This document shows, in pieces, positions 53,114 through 60,957 of a stretch of DNA of 64,000 nt (its first letter is position 1; each line of letters starts with the position of its first letter). The stretch spans positions 124,001 through 188,000 of the forward strand of contig JACKBX010000008.1 in the NCBI GenBank assembly GCA_020634375.1. Reading direction: 5' to 3'. Position numbers and translations under genes: made by a program. This DNA comes from Ardenticatenaceae bacterium (GTDB lineage: Bacteria > Chloroflexota > Anaerolineae > Promineifilales > Promineifilaceae). Below the pieces are notes generated by a model. It worked only from the letters and a program-made list of their open reading frames with translations. It did no database searches and was not told the DNA's origin.

Positions 53114-53165
53114 AGGAAAGCGAGGGCAGTAGTTGACGGCCGTTCCCATCACACATACAATCTTC

Positions 53166-53281
53166 TCGCCGCCCTGAGTGACTAGGGTTCCGTTGCTCCG
53201 GCAAGTCTGGACCGAGCGTCACAAAAGCCTTTGCGCGTAGCACCTTATCGGATAAAAGCCGGGAGGGGTTTAGGTAGGCGA
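53166..53281 (+). ncRNA. Guanidine-I (ykkC) class riboswitch
   Basis: The conserved ykkC core is visible in order: GACTAGGGTTCCG (53179-53192), a small hairpin, then TCTGGACCGAGCG (53206-53218), and downstream GGATAAAAGCCGGGAGG. The outer stem P1 pairs TCGCC and CCTGA (53166-53176) with TTAGG and GGCGA (to 53281). The riboswitch senses guanidine in subtype 1; subtypes 2 bind ppGpp, PRPP or nucleotides. The GGATAAAAGCC...GGG end favours subtype 1. It lies 38 bases before the EamA transporter ATG, with AAGGAG in between, so control of translation or of a downstream hairpin is possible. Confidence 0.8.
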
Positions 53282-53319
53282 TTATTTTATCGTCCCTGAT
53301 TACCAAAAGGAGCGCTGCG

Positions 53320-54222
53320 ATGCAAAATTCTCCCCGTTTACGCGCCATTTTACTGGCGTTATTTGTTACCTTTCTCTGGTCTACCTCTTGGGTGTTGGTT
53401 AAGCGCACCCTCAGCGAGATTTCCCCGCTTACCTTTGCCGGTCTCCGGTACACGATGGCCTTCCTTATGCTGCTCCCCGGCTTGTGGAAACACAAAACGG
53501 CCGTCCGCACCCTCACGGCCACCGATTGGAAACGCCTGATCGGATTAGGCGTGGTGTTTTACACACTGACTCAAGGCGGTCAATTTGTCACCCTCGATCA
53601 CCTGGAAGCAGTTACGTTCAGTTTGATGCTCAACTTCACCACTGTGCTGGTGGCTGTTTTTGGCATCCTTTTTTTGCGAGAAACGCCCAATCGGATGCAG
53701 TGGTGGGGGATGGCGTTGTTTCTCGGCGGCGCACTCGTTTATTTTTCGCCGACGGCCGTTTCCAACAACAGTTGGCTGGGCTACGTTTTAGGCGGATTAA
53801 CCGTTTGCGCTAACGCCGCAGCCTCTGTTCTGGGCCGATCGGTCAACCGCGAAGCCAAGATTCCGCCCCTAGTCATCACCGTGATCAGCATGGGCGTTGG
53901 CTCGCTCATTTTGCTAGGCGCAGGCTTAATCGTCGAGGGACTGCCACATATCACCCTGTCCGTATGGGGCGTGATTGCCTGGTTAGCGGCCGTTAATACA
54001 GCGTTTGCCTTCCTGTTGTGGAACAAGACGCTCCAGGTTTTGTCGGCAGTTGAATCGAGCATCGTTAACAACACCATGCTGATCCAGATTGCCGTCCTGG
54101 CTTGGCTGTTTCTGGGCGAAACGTTGGCCGCACGCGCCATCATCGGCTTGGTATTAGCGGCCGTCGGTGCGCTTATTGTCAATTTGAAACCGGCCGTTTC
54201 CACCGCGAGCGAGAAAGAGTAA
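53320..54222 (+). CDS. EamA/DMT-family transporter under guanidine riboswitch
   Basis: 300 residues, ten membrane helices in two EamA repeats (ILLALFVTFLWSTSWVLVKR at the start, VNTAFAFLLWNKTLQVLSAVE and IIGLVLAAVGALIVNLKP in the second). DMT-superfamily exporters remove small metabolites; the ykkC-type leader suggests guanidine or a guanidine-like cation. Known guanidine exporters are SMR (Gdx) proteins of the same superfamily, so an EamA member in this role would be notable. ATG with AAGGAG upstream. Transfer of substrate is inferred, not shown. Confidence 0.88.
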   Translation: MQNSPRLRAILLALFVTFLWSTSWVLVKRTLSEISPLTFAGLRYTMAFLMLLPGLWKHKTAVRTLTATDWKRLIGLGVVFYTLTQGGQFVTLDHLEAVTFSLMLNFTTVLVAVFGILFLRETPNRMQWWGMALFLGGALVYFSPTAVSNNSWLGYVLGGLTVCANAAASVLGRSVNREAKIPPLVITVISMGVGSLILLGAGLIVEGLPHITLSVWGVIAWLAAVNTAFAFLLWNKTLQVLSAVESSIVNNTMLIQIAVLAWLFLGETLAARAIIGLVLAAVGALIVNLKPAVSTASEKE

Positions 54223-54238
54223 ACATCACAGCATCTAC

Positions 54239-54282
54239 GCAGATTGAGCCTGTCGAAATCGGCTTCGACAGGCTCAATCTGC
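54239..54282. repeat. 19-bp perfect inverted repeat
   Basis: GCAGATTGAGCCTGTCGAA, six-base centre, TTCGACAGGCTCAATCTGC, after the EamA gene. No T-run; possible transcript-end hairpin. Confidence 0.75.
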
Positions 54283-54326
54283 ATAAGCCCTCAGAATACA
54301 AAAGCCTGCCAGACTTTTGTACTCTC

Positions 54327-54370
54327 TTGACAAATCTACATGCTCATACTAAAATGTTATCATATATAAC
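54327..54370 (+). promoter_or_regulatory. TetR-cluster promoter with operator
   Basis: TTGACA, 17-base spacer, TAAAAT, followed directly by the palindrome GTTATCATATATAAC (54356-54370) and a further half-site GATAGATAAC (54380-54389). The site covers the transcription start and fits autorepression by the TetR-type gene 45 bases downstream. Confidence 0.7.
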
Positions 54371-54414
54371 TAAAGTAATGATAGATAACTAAAATTTACA
54401 CATCAAACAAGAGT

Positions 54415-55116
54415 ATGACTTCTACACGCCGTGAGCGCGTTCGCGCCGCCACAATTGACGAAATTAAAGAAATTGCCCGCCAACACATCGCTGAAAAAGG
54501 AGCCGCCGCGCTTTCGCTGCGCGCCATCGCCCGCGAGATGGGGATGACCAGCCCAGCCCTCTACCGCTACTTCGCCAGCCGCGACGATTTAGTGACGGCC
54601 CTCATCGTGGATGCTTACAACTCCCTGGCCGACGATTTGGAAGCGGCCCGCGATGCTTGCGAAGTAGATGATCATGCCGGACGGTTGGCGGCCATTGCTT
54701 ACGCTTACCGCGATTGGGCTTTGGCCAGCCCGCAGGAGTATGCCTTGATTTTTGGCGTCCCCATTCCCGAATACGAAGCGCCGCCGGAGATAACCGGCCC
54801 CATCGCCGCCCGCAGCATGATGGTCTTTTTGGGTGTTTTGGATGCGGCTCAGAGCAGTGGACGAGGCGATTTTTCCGATGCACAGGCAGCGATGACGCCG
54901 ACTTTGCAAGCGCAGCTTCAACCCTGGATTGACAAGTTTCAATATCACGACAAACCGGAGTTGGTGTATCTGGCTCTCAGCAATTGGGGCCTGATTCATG
55001 GGTTGGTTTCGCTGGAGATTTTTGGACATTTTGACCCGGACACGAGCCGAGAAAATTCTGGCGTGCTTTACCGGACGGAAATAGCGATGCTGGCAAAACG
55101 ATTGAAATTGGTATAG
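54415..55116 (+). CDS. TetR-family repressor (WHG-type C-terminal domain)
   Basis: 233 residues. N-terminal helix-turn-helix AAALSLRAIAREMGMTSPAL followed by YRYFASRDDLV (recognition helix). The ligand domain has AYRDWALASPQEYALIFGVP and the C-terminal LALSNWGLIHGLVSLEIFGH, the Trp-x-x-x-His-Gly pattern of the WHG group. It likely represses itself and the following oxidoreductase genes until a lipophilic inducer binds. The operator palindrome lies directly upstream. Confidence 0.9.
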   Translation: MTSTRRERVRAATIDEIKEIARQHIAEKGAAALSLRAIAREMGMTSPALYRYFASRDDLVTALIVDAYNSLADDLEAARDACEVDDHAGRLAAIAYAYRDWALASPQEYALIFGVPIPEYEAPPEITGPIAARSMMVFLGVLDAAQSSGRGDFSDAQAAMTPTLQAQLQPWIDKFQYHDKPELVYLALSNWGLIHGLVSLEIFGHFDPDTSRENSGVLYRTEIAMLAKRLKLV

Positions 55117-55195
55117 CGAGTCTGTGAGTAGCGAGTTTGCGAGTGAATGTTCACCACTTGCAAACCTGCAAACTTGCATACTCGCAAATTCATAG
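55112..55195. repeat. TTGCAAAC-type heptamer inverted repeat
   Basis: GCGAGTTTGCGAGTGAA and TTGCAAACCTGCAAACTTGCATACTCGC units between the TetR and MDR genes. Confidence 0.75.
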
Positions 55196-55208
55196 ACTGG
55201 AGAAATAA

Positions 55209-56219
55209 ATGGGTTATCAACGAGTGATCATGACGGAATTTGGCGGGCCGGAGGTTTTGCAGGTGGTGGAGGAAGCGACGCTGCCGGAACCGGCGGCGGA
55301 TGAGGTACGCATCAGGGCGCTGGCGACAAGCGCTTGTTTTACCGATACGTTGGTGAGGAAAGGCATCTATTTTGGCTTGAAGAAGGAGCCGCCTTTTGCG
55401 CCGGGGTATGACGTGGTGGGCGTGGTGGATAAGGTGGGCACGGCCGTTTCCACCTTCAAAGTGGGTCAAACCGTGGCCGATCTTACCGTGACCGATGCGT
55501 ATGCCGAATATATTTGCCGACCGGCCGCTTCGCTGGTTCCTGTGCCTGATGGCTTAGACCCGGCGGAAGCCGTGAGCCTGGTCTTGTCCTATGTTACTGC
55601 GTACCAGATGCTGCATCGGGTGGCAAAAATGCAGCGCGGCCAAACGATTTTGATTCACGGCGCAGGCGGGGCCGTCGGCACGGCGCTGTTGGAGTTAGGC
55701 CGCCTGTTAGACTTGAAAATGTATGGCACAGCCTCCCCATCCAAGCATGAACTAATCAAGCAGTTGGGCGGCATCCCGATTGATTACCGCAGGGAAGATT
55801 TTGTGGTCCGTGTGCAGGCTGACGGCGGTGTGGATGCTGTGTTTGACGCCATTGGCGACGCTTATTTTAAGCGGTCGTTTGACTCATTGAAGAAAGGCGG
55901 CACGCTGGTCGCTTATGGTTTTTATGATAATGGAATGGGCAAGGGGGGCAGTGTGCCGTTGGAGTACATGAAAGTGAAGTTGTGGAATTTGCTGCCGAAC
56001 GGCCGTGCTACCCATTTCTATTCCATCGGCGACCTGCGTAAAAAACAGCCGGGTTGGTTCCGCGAAGATTTGGCCGCGCTGTTCGATTTGTTGGCGCGGG
56101 GCAAAATCAAGCCGGTCATCGCCCGGCGGATGAAGCTGGAAGATGCTGTGGAAGCGCATAAAATGATTGAGGAGGCGGCCGTAAAGGGGCGCATTGTCTT
56201 AATGGTGAATGAGACGTGA
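55209..56219 (+). CDS. MDR-family NAD(P)-dependent oxidoreductase (quinone oxidoreductase-like)
   Basis: 336 residues. GroES-like domain (1-120; PPFAPGYDVVGVVDKVG) and Rossmann domain with ILIHGAGGAVGTALLELGRL. No structural or catalytic zinc cysteines, so it belongs to the zinc-free quinone/enoyl reductase branch. It reduces a double bond or quinone with NADPH. GGAG before the ATG. The stop overlaps the next gene's GTG (GTGA), so it is co-translated with the monooxygenase. Confidence 0.9.
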   Translation: MGYQRVIMTEFGGPEVLQVVEEATLPEPAADEVRIRALATSACFTDTLVRKGIYFGLKKEPPFAPGYDVVGVVDKVGTAVSTFKVGQTVADLTVTDAYAEYICRPAASLVPVPDGLDPAEAVSLVLSYVTAYQMLHRVAKMQRGQTILIHGAGGAVGTALLELGRLLDLKMYGTASPSKHELIKQLGGIPIDYRREDFVVRVQADGGVDAVFDAIGDAYFKRSFDSLKKGGTLVAYGFYDNGMGKGGSVPLEYMKVKLWNLLPNGRATHFYSIGDLRKKQPGWFREDLAALFDLLARGKIKPVIARRMKLEDAVEAHKMIEEAAVKGRIVLMVNET

Positions 56220-56569
56220 TTGCCCAAACGCCAGAGCCGCCTTATTACGCGGTTATTTTCACTTCGCTGCGGACAAATGTGGATGCGGGATATGAGGAAA
56301 CGGCCGTCCACATGCTCCAATTAGCCGCCCAACAACCCGGCTACCTGGGCGTCGAATCAGCCAGAGAAGAAGCGGGCATCACCGTTTCCTATTGGGCAGA
56401 TTTGGCGTCCATCAAACAATGGAAACAACATGCCGAGCATCTCGTTGCTCAACAGAAAGGGCGTGATGTTTGGTACGCGGCGTACAAAACCCGCATTGTG
56501 AAAGTTGAGCGGGACTACGAATGGCATAAGGAATCATCATCACAAAAGGATAAAAATGACAAAAATTAA
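56216..56569 (+). CDS. Antibiotic biosynthesis monooxygenase (ABM)-domain protein
   Basis: 117 residues. Ferredoxin-like ABM fold: YYAVIFTSLRT at the start, MLQLAAQQPGYLGVESAREEAGITVSYWADLASIKQWKQHAEHL in the centre. ABM proteins oxygenate small molecules without metal or act as heme or quinone-binding proteins. The GTG start overlaps the MDR stop. The C-terminal tail WHKESSSQKDKNDKN overlaps the next gene's ribosome-binding site. Confidence 0.85.
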   Translation: MIAQTPEPPYYAVIFTSLRTNVDAGYEETAVHMLQLAAQQPGYLGVESAREEAGITVSYWADLASIKQWKQHAEHLVAQQKGRDVWYAAYKTRIVKVERDYEWHKESSSQKDKNDKN

Positions 56570-57542
56570 TCTTATAACCGGCGCGAATGGGCATCTTGGC
56601 AATAACCTGGTTCGCGCTTTGTTGGCGCGGGGTGAAACGGTGCGGGCCAGCGTGCGGAATCCCAATAATCGGGAGCCGTTTGCGGGGCTGGATTGTGAAA
56701 TTGTCCAGGCGGATTTGATGGATAAGCCATCGCTGCTGAAGGCGATGGAGGGAGTGGACACGCTGTATCAGGTGGCGGCCGTGTTCCGGCATTGGGCGCG
56801 TGATCCACAAAAGGAAATCATTGAGCCGAATTTGCAAGGGACGCGCAATGTGTTGGAGGCGGCGGCCGAAAAGGGCGTGCGTCGCGTGGTGTATGTGAGT
56901 TCGGAAGTGACGTTGGACAACGGCCGTTCCCCCGTAGATGAAAGTACCTGGAAAACTGACTTTCACGGCAATCCTTACGTGCAGTCCAAAACCGAGTCGG
57001 AGCAGTTGGCCTGGCGGCTGGCTGATGAATTGGGGCTGGATATGGTATCGGTGCTGCCGGGGGCCATTATCGGGCCGCATTGTTACCGCTTGACGCCGAC
57101 GATGAGCTATTTGCAGAGGGCGTTGCAGGGCGAAATTTTTGTGGACGTGAACTTTTACTTCAACATGGTGGACGCCCGTGATGTAGCGGCGGGGATGATT
57201 GTAGCAGCAGAAAACGGCCGTTCCGGGGAACGCTACCTCATGAACACCAAAGACCCGTTGGGCACGCGCCGCCTCATCGAAATAGCCAGAGAGTTTAACC
57301 CCAACTTGCGGATGCCGCCCCGGATGCCCAAATTCTTGTTGCAGATCATGTCATCGGCAATGGAACTGGGCGGGAAAATCACTGGTTCGGAACCGATGCT
57401 GCTGCGCAGTCAGGTGGATATGTATTACGGCGAGGCGTTGCAGATGAATATCAACAAGGCGCGCACGGAGTTGGGCTATGCACCGCGTGATGGCGAAACG
57501 GCCGTACGCGAAGCCCTGGCCTATTTGACGGAGTCCCATTAG
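56556..57542 (+). CDS. NAD-dependent epimerase/dehydratase (dihydroflavonol reductase-like SDR)
   Basis: 328 residues from the ATG at 56556 (AAAAGGAT upstream). Extended SDR: nucleotide-binding LITGANGHLGNNLVRALLARG, then the catalytic Tyr-x-x-x-Lys in NPYVQSKTESEQ. It acts on a hydroxyl/keto group of a small molecule or sugar. It overlaps the end of the ABM gene by 14 bases, in the same operon. Confidence 0.9.
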   Translation: MTKINLITGANGHLGNNLVRALLARGETVRASVRNPNNREPFAGLDCEIVQADLMDKPSLLKAMEGVDTLYQVAAVFRHWARDPQKEIIEPNLQGTRNVLEAAAEKGVRRVVYVSSEVTLDNGRSPVDESTWKTDFHGNPYVQSKTESEQLAWRLADELGLDMVSVLPGAIIGPHCYRLTPTMSYLQRALQGEIFVDVNFYFNMVDARDVAAGMIVAAENGRSGERYLMNTKDPLGTRRLIEIAREFNPNLRMPPRMPKFLLQIMSSAMELGGKITGSEPMLLRSQVDMYYGEALQMNINKARTELGYAPRDGETAVREALAYLTESH

Positions 57543-57544
57543 TC

Positions 57545-58204
57545 ATGGAACAAATCGCTGCCGACGTTTACCTGTTGGATGGATCTCCCAGGCACGCCAT
57601 TAACGTGTATTTGGTAGGCGATGTGCTGGTGGACGCTGGCGCGCGCATGGATAAAAAACGCATTTTGCGGCAGTTGCGGGGGCACACCGTGACTGCTCAT
57701 GCGCTCACGCATGTCCATCCTGACCACCAGGGGGCCAGCCATGCGGTTTGCGAAGCGCTGGGCATTCCGCTTTGGTGCCCGGAAGCAGGCGTAGCGGCGA
57801 TGGAACGTGGTGATGTGGCCGACCAGTCGCCCGACACCTGGATAGCTACGCTCTCAAGGCGTTTGTTTGCCGGGCCGGGGCATCCGGTGAGCCGCGCCTT
57901 ACGTGACGGCGACGAGGTGGCAGGGTTTCGGGTAATTGACACGCCGGGACACGCGCCTTCCCATATCGCTTTTTGGCGGGAATCGGATCGGCTGCTAATT
58001 GTGGGGGATGTGTTGACGCACGCCAATGAGTTGGGGCGAGTGCGCTTAAGCGAGCCGCGTCCCAGCTACACAGTTGACCCGGCGTTAAACCGAGAGTCGG
58101 CACGCAAATTGGCGCGGCTTAACCCGGAAATTATTTGTTTTGGACATGGGCCGGTGTTAAGAAACGGCCGTCAATTCCAAGAATTCATCGCTCAACTGCC
58201 ATAG
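57545..58204 (+). CDS. Metallo-beta-lactamase fold hydrolase
   Basis: 219 residues. The zinc motif HVHPDHQGASH (HxHxDH) lies near residues 54-60, and later ligands are in DTPGHAPSHIAFW and FGHGPVLRNGRQ. Glyoxalase-II-like arrangement; it hydrolyses a thioester, lactone or phosphate ester. It follows the SDR stop by two bases and belongs to the TetR cluster. Confidence 0.9.
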   Translation: MEQIAADVYLLDGSPRHAINVYLVGDVLVDAGARMDKKRILRQLRGHTVTAHALTHVHPDHQGASHAVCEALGIPLWCPEAGVAAMERGDVADQSPDTWIATLSRRLFAGPGHPVSRALRDGDEVAGFRVIDTPGHAPSHIAFWRESDRLLIVGDVLTHANELGRVRLSEPRPSYTVDPALNRESARKLARLNPEIICFGHGPVLRNGRQFQEFIAQLP

Positions 58205-58336
58205 AACGCCCCAATTTGAAAAAGGTATGACCTCAATATGACCTGAGCATGACCTCTGGCACATTTCATCATGCCCGGCGAACGTTATCCTTAGTGCGAA
58301 CTGGAATCAATCAACTTTCAATCTTTGGAGAACGTG

Positions 58337-59848
58337 ATGAGACCTCAACAAAACAAATTGAGATTTTTATGGTTAGCGATCTTTGCCGGTCTGGCGTTTT
58401 TTGTTTCAGGCCGCTGGCAGTTCCCGGCGGCGGCCTGGGTTGCGCCGATTTTTGCGCTGCGATTTTACCGGGATAGTGAAAAGGGCGGGCGAGCCTTTTT
58501 ATGGTTGTGGCTGGCAACGGCCGTTCCCACCATCTTCGCCTGGCACAACGCCACCGCCATGCACTTCATGGGCGCGGTGATCGAACCCGTTTTCTTCATC
58601 GCCACAATCCCCATCGGACTCATTCCTTACGCGGTGGATCGGCTTTACCACCGGCGCTGGGTGCGTGACGGCCGTTTCCCCTTCTGGTTGACGCTGGTTT
58701 TCCCCATCAGCATGACGGCCGTTGACTTTTTCTCCGCGTCGGGCAGCCCGTTTGGTTCTTTTGGCGCGGCGGCGTATTCGCAAACAGGATTTACGACATT
58801 GATGCAAGTGACGGCCGTCACCGGCCTGTGGGGCATTTCCTTCATCGTCAATTGGTTCGCCAGCACAGTGAGCTATGCCTGGGGAAACAATTGGCAGTGG
58901 GCCACAATCACACGTGGTCTGGCAATTTATCTGGGCGTGATGGCATTGATTTTGGGGTGGAGTTACGGCCGTTTGGCAATGGCCGACACGCCCCAAAAGG
59001 AAGTCCAAATCGGCGGATTTTCCTTACCCGAAGGCGGGCTGGGATCCATGATGACGCTGTTGAACAATGGCGATGAAGACGCCTTCCGCCAGGCTACCGC
59101 CGACATGAACGCCCGGCAGTTAGCCCAAATTCAGAGCATGGCACAGGCAGGGGCGCAAATCGTTGTCTTACAAGAAGGCGCGGGCGTAGGCTTCGCCGAG
59201 GAGATTGACACGTTGCTGACCGACGCCGCCCATCTGGCCCAAACGGAAGGTATCTACATCGTCTTGCCTACAGCACAGCTTGACGCGGCAGGCGAGGAAC
59301 CGCTTCACAACATCGTGCGCATAATTGATCCCAATGGCGATGTGGTTTTAGAACATGTGAAATACGGCGGCAATCAATTTGAAGGTTCTCTCCCCGGCAG
59401 CGGTGAATTGCAAACGGTAGAAACGCCTTACGGTAAATTAAGCGCCGTCATTTGTTGGGACGCCGATTTCCCTGTTACGATGATGCAGGCCGGTCAGCAA
59501 GAGGTAGATTTGCTTTTTGTTCCCTCAAATGATTGGCTGGAAGTGCGGGATATTCATGCGGGCATGGCAACTTTCCGCGCAGTAGAAAATGGCGTGTCGC
59601 TTTTCCGCCAGACAGGAGATGGCGTGTCAGTGGTGACGGATGGATACGGCCGTATCGTCAACCGCGTAGATATGTTTGAAGATGATGCCGCCGGCGACTG
59701 GAGCAACGAACAGATGGTATTGACCCCTATCGGCTCTGTCAACAGCCTCTATCCCCAAATTGGCGATGGCTTTGGCTTGCTGTCGCTCATCGGGTTGGTG
59801 GGTTTGCTGATTTTTGCCTGGGTCAAGCGCAAATCGAAAGAAGCCTAA
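58337..59848 (+). CDS. Apolipoprotein N-acyltransferase-like membrane nitrilase
   Basis: 503 residues. N-terminal six to seven membrane helices (WLAIFAGLAFFVSG..., LTLVFPISMTAVDFFS), then a carbon-nitrogen hydrolase domain about 220-475 and a last membrane helix (LLSLIGLVGLLIFAWVKRK). Catalytic triad candidates: Glu in VVLQEGAGVG, Lys in LEHVKYGGNQ, Cys in AVICWDADFP, matching Lnt. Lnt N-acylates lipoprotein cysteines; the window encodes several lipoproteins. Separated from the TetR cluster by 130 bases. ATG at 58337 is placed after TTTGGAG. Confidence 0.88.
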   Translation: MRPQQNKLRFLWLAIFAGLAFFVSGRWQFPAAAWVAPIFALRFYRDSEKGGRAFLWLWLATAVPTIFAWHNATAMHFMGAVIEPVFFIATIPIGLIPYAVDRLYHRRWVRDGRFPFWLTLVFPISMTAVDFFSASGSPFGSFGAAAYSQTGFTTLMQVTAVTGLWGISFIVNWFASTVSYAWGNNWQWATITRGLAIYLGVMALILGWSYGRLAMADTPQKEVQIGGFSLPEGGLGSMMTLLNNGDEDAFRQATADMNARQLAQIQSMAQAGAQIVVLQEGAGVGFAEEIDTLLTDAAHLAQTEGIYIVLPTAQLDAAGEEPLHNIVRIIDPNGDVVLEHVKYGGNQFEGSLPGSGELQTVETPYGKLSAVICWDADFPVTMMQAGQQEVDLLFVPSNDWLEVRDIHAGMATFRAVENGVSLFRQTGDGVSVVTDGYGRIVNRVDMFEDDAAGDWSNEQMVLTPIGSVNSLYPQIGDGFGLLSLIGLVGLLIFAWVKRKSKEA

Positions 59849-59893
59849 TCCTTATTTCCCCAACACCGCCAATTTAAAATTGTCTCAGGAGAG

Positions 59894-59927
59894 AGACGGC
59901 CGTTCAGGTAAACGGCCGTCTTTTTTT
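59894..59927 (+). terminator. Intrinsic terminator made of two ACGGCCGT copies
   Basis: AGACGGCCGTT, six-base loop, AACGGCCGTCT, then TTTTTTT. Each arm contains the iterated palindrome, so the hairpin can fold in alternative ways (arm-arm or within arms). Confidence 0.9.
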
Positions 59928-60011
59928 CTGCCAACAATCCCCCAGGCACACTTCTTAACAATATCTAAATAACCTCCAAACGAAACCCTAAAAATATTCC
60001 TCTAAACTACG

Positions 60012-60028
60012 TTAACATACTGTTAACA
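60012..60028 (+). promoter_or_regulatory. Pho-box-like direct repeat before the polyphosphate cluster
   Basis: TTAACA, five-base spacer, TTAACA (60012-60017 and 60023-60028), 11-base periodicity. This is the arrangement of Bacillus PhoP boxes. A further TTAACA is at 59955-59960. It lies about 65 bases before the VTC gene. Confidence 0.5.
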
Positions 60029-60090
60029 CGGCCTGATGCTTGTTAAAGATATGCGAGCAAACGGCCCCAACACTTCTAACATATTGAACG

Positions 60091-60942
60091 ATGATGAACA
60101 ATCTTAATCACACCATCCGCAAATTTAATCGCTTTGAACTGAAATATGTGATCACGCTGAAGCAGGCCGAGGCGTTCAAAACCTGCCTGCGTCATTACAT
60201 GGTTCCTGATGAGCATGGCAATAATAACGGCCGTTACGCCCTCTCCAGCCTCTACTACGATTCATCCAACCTGCGCTGTTACTGGGAAAAAGAAAACGGT
60301 ATCAAATTCCGCCGTAAACTGCGGATGCGCCGTTACGAGACCGGCGACATGCTCACCGAAGAAACGCCCGTCTTTTTGGAAATCAAACAGCGCGTGGATC
60401 GCGTCACGCAAAAGCGGCGCGCCGTCTTGCCTTATGGCGATGCTTTGCGTTTGTGCAATGACCGCCAGATTCCCAACTACGCGCCGGAAGACAAGGCCGT
60501 CATCGAAGAGATATTCGTCTTTTTATGGCAGTACAATCTGCGCCCGATGAGTATCGTGCGCTATGACCGGCAGGCTTTCATGGGCACGGAGTACGATTTG
60601 GGGCTGCGGGTCACATTCGACACTGACCTGACTTTTCAGTCGCAAACGCTGCATTTGCATGAACGGCCGTCCGACCTGCCCATGTTATCGCCCAATTGGG
60701 TGGTGATGGAAATTAAGGCCAACGAGCGCGTTCCCTACTGGCTGACGGAGATGATCGCCAACCATAACCTGCCGATTACCCGCATCAGCAAATATTGCCG
60801 CAGCATCGAAGCGGCGCAAAACATGCCGTTGGCCCAATGGCGCAATCCAGTTGTCGAAAGCGCACAAGAAACGCTGGCCTCAACTTTCTCGGTTTTTACC
60901 ACGCTGAGACAAAAAGTAGAAAGTCGGAAGCGGCAAGAATAA
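60091..60942 (+). CDS. VTC-domain polyphosphate polymerase
   Basis: 283 residues. It opens with the VTC signature FNRFELKYVITLKQAEAF. Further motifs: SLYYDSSNLRCYWEKENGIKFRRKLRMRRY, VFLEIKQRVDRVTQKRRA, and VMEIKANERVPYW. These Lys/Arg and Glu residues line the tunnel of the triphosphate tunnel metalloenzyme fold. It polymerizes phosphate from ATP into polyphosphate. Next to DUF4956 and CotH genes as in many bacteria. No strong ribosome-binding site; Met2 is an equal start. Confidence 0.9.
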   Translation: MMNNLNHTIRKFNRFELKYVITLKQAEAFKTCLRHYMVPDEHGNNNGRYALSSLYYDSSNLRCYWEKENGIKFRRKLRMRRYETGDMLTEETPVFLEIKQRVDRVTQKRRAVLPYGDALRLCNDRQIPNYAPEDKAVIEEIFVFLWQYNLRPMSIVRYDRQAFMGTEYDLGLRVTFDTDLTFQSQTLHLHERPSDLPMLSPNWVVMEIKANERVPYWLTEMIANHNLPITRISKYCRSIEAAQNMPLAQWRNPVVESAQETLASTFSVFTTLRQKVESRKRQE

Positions 60943-60957
60943 TTAGTGGAGATGTTC

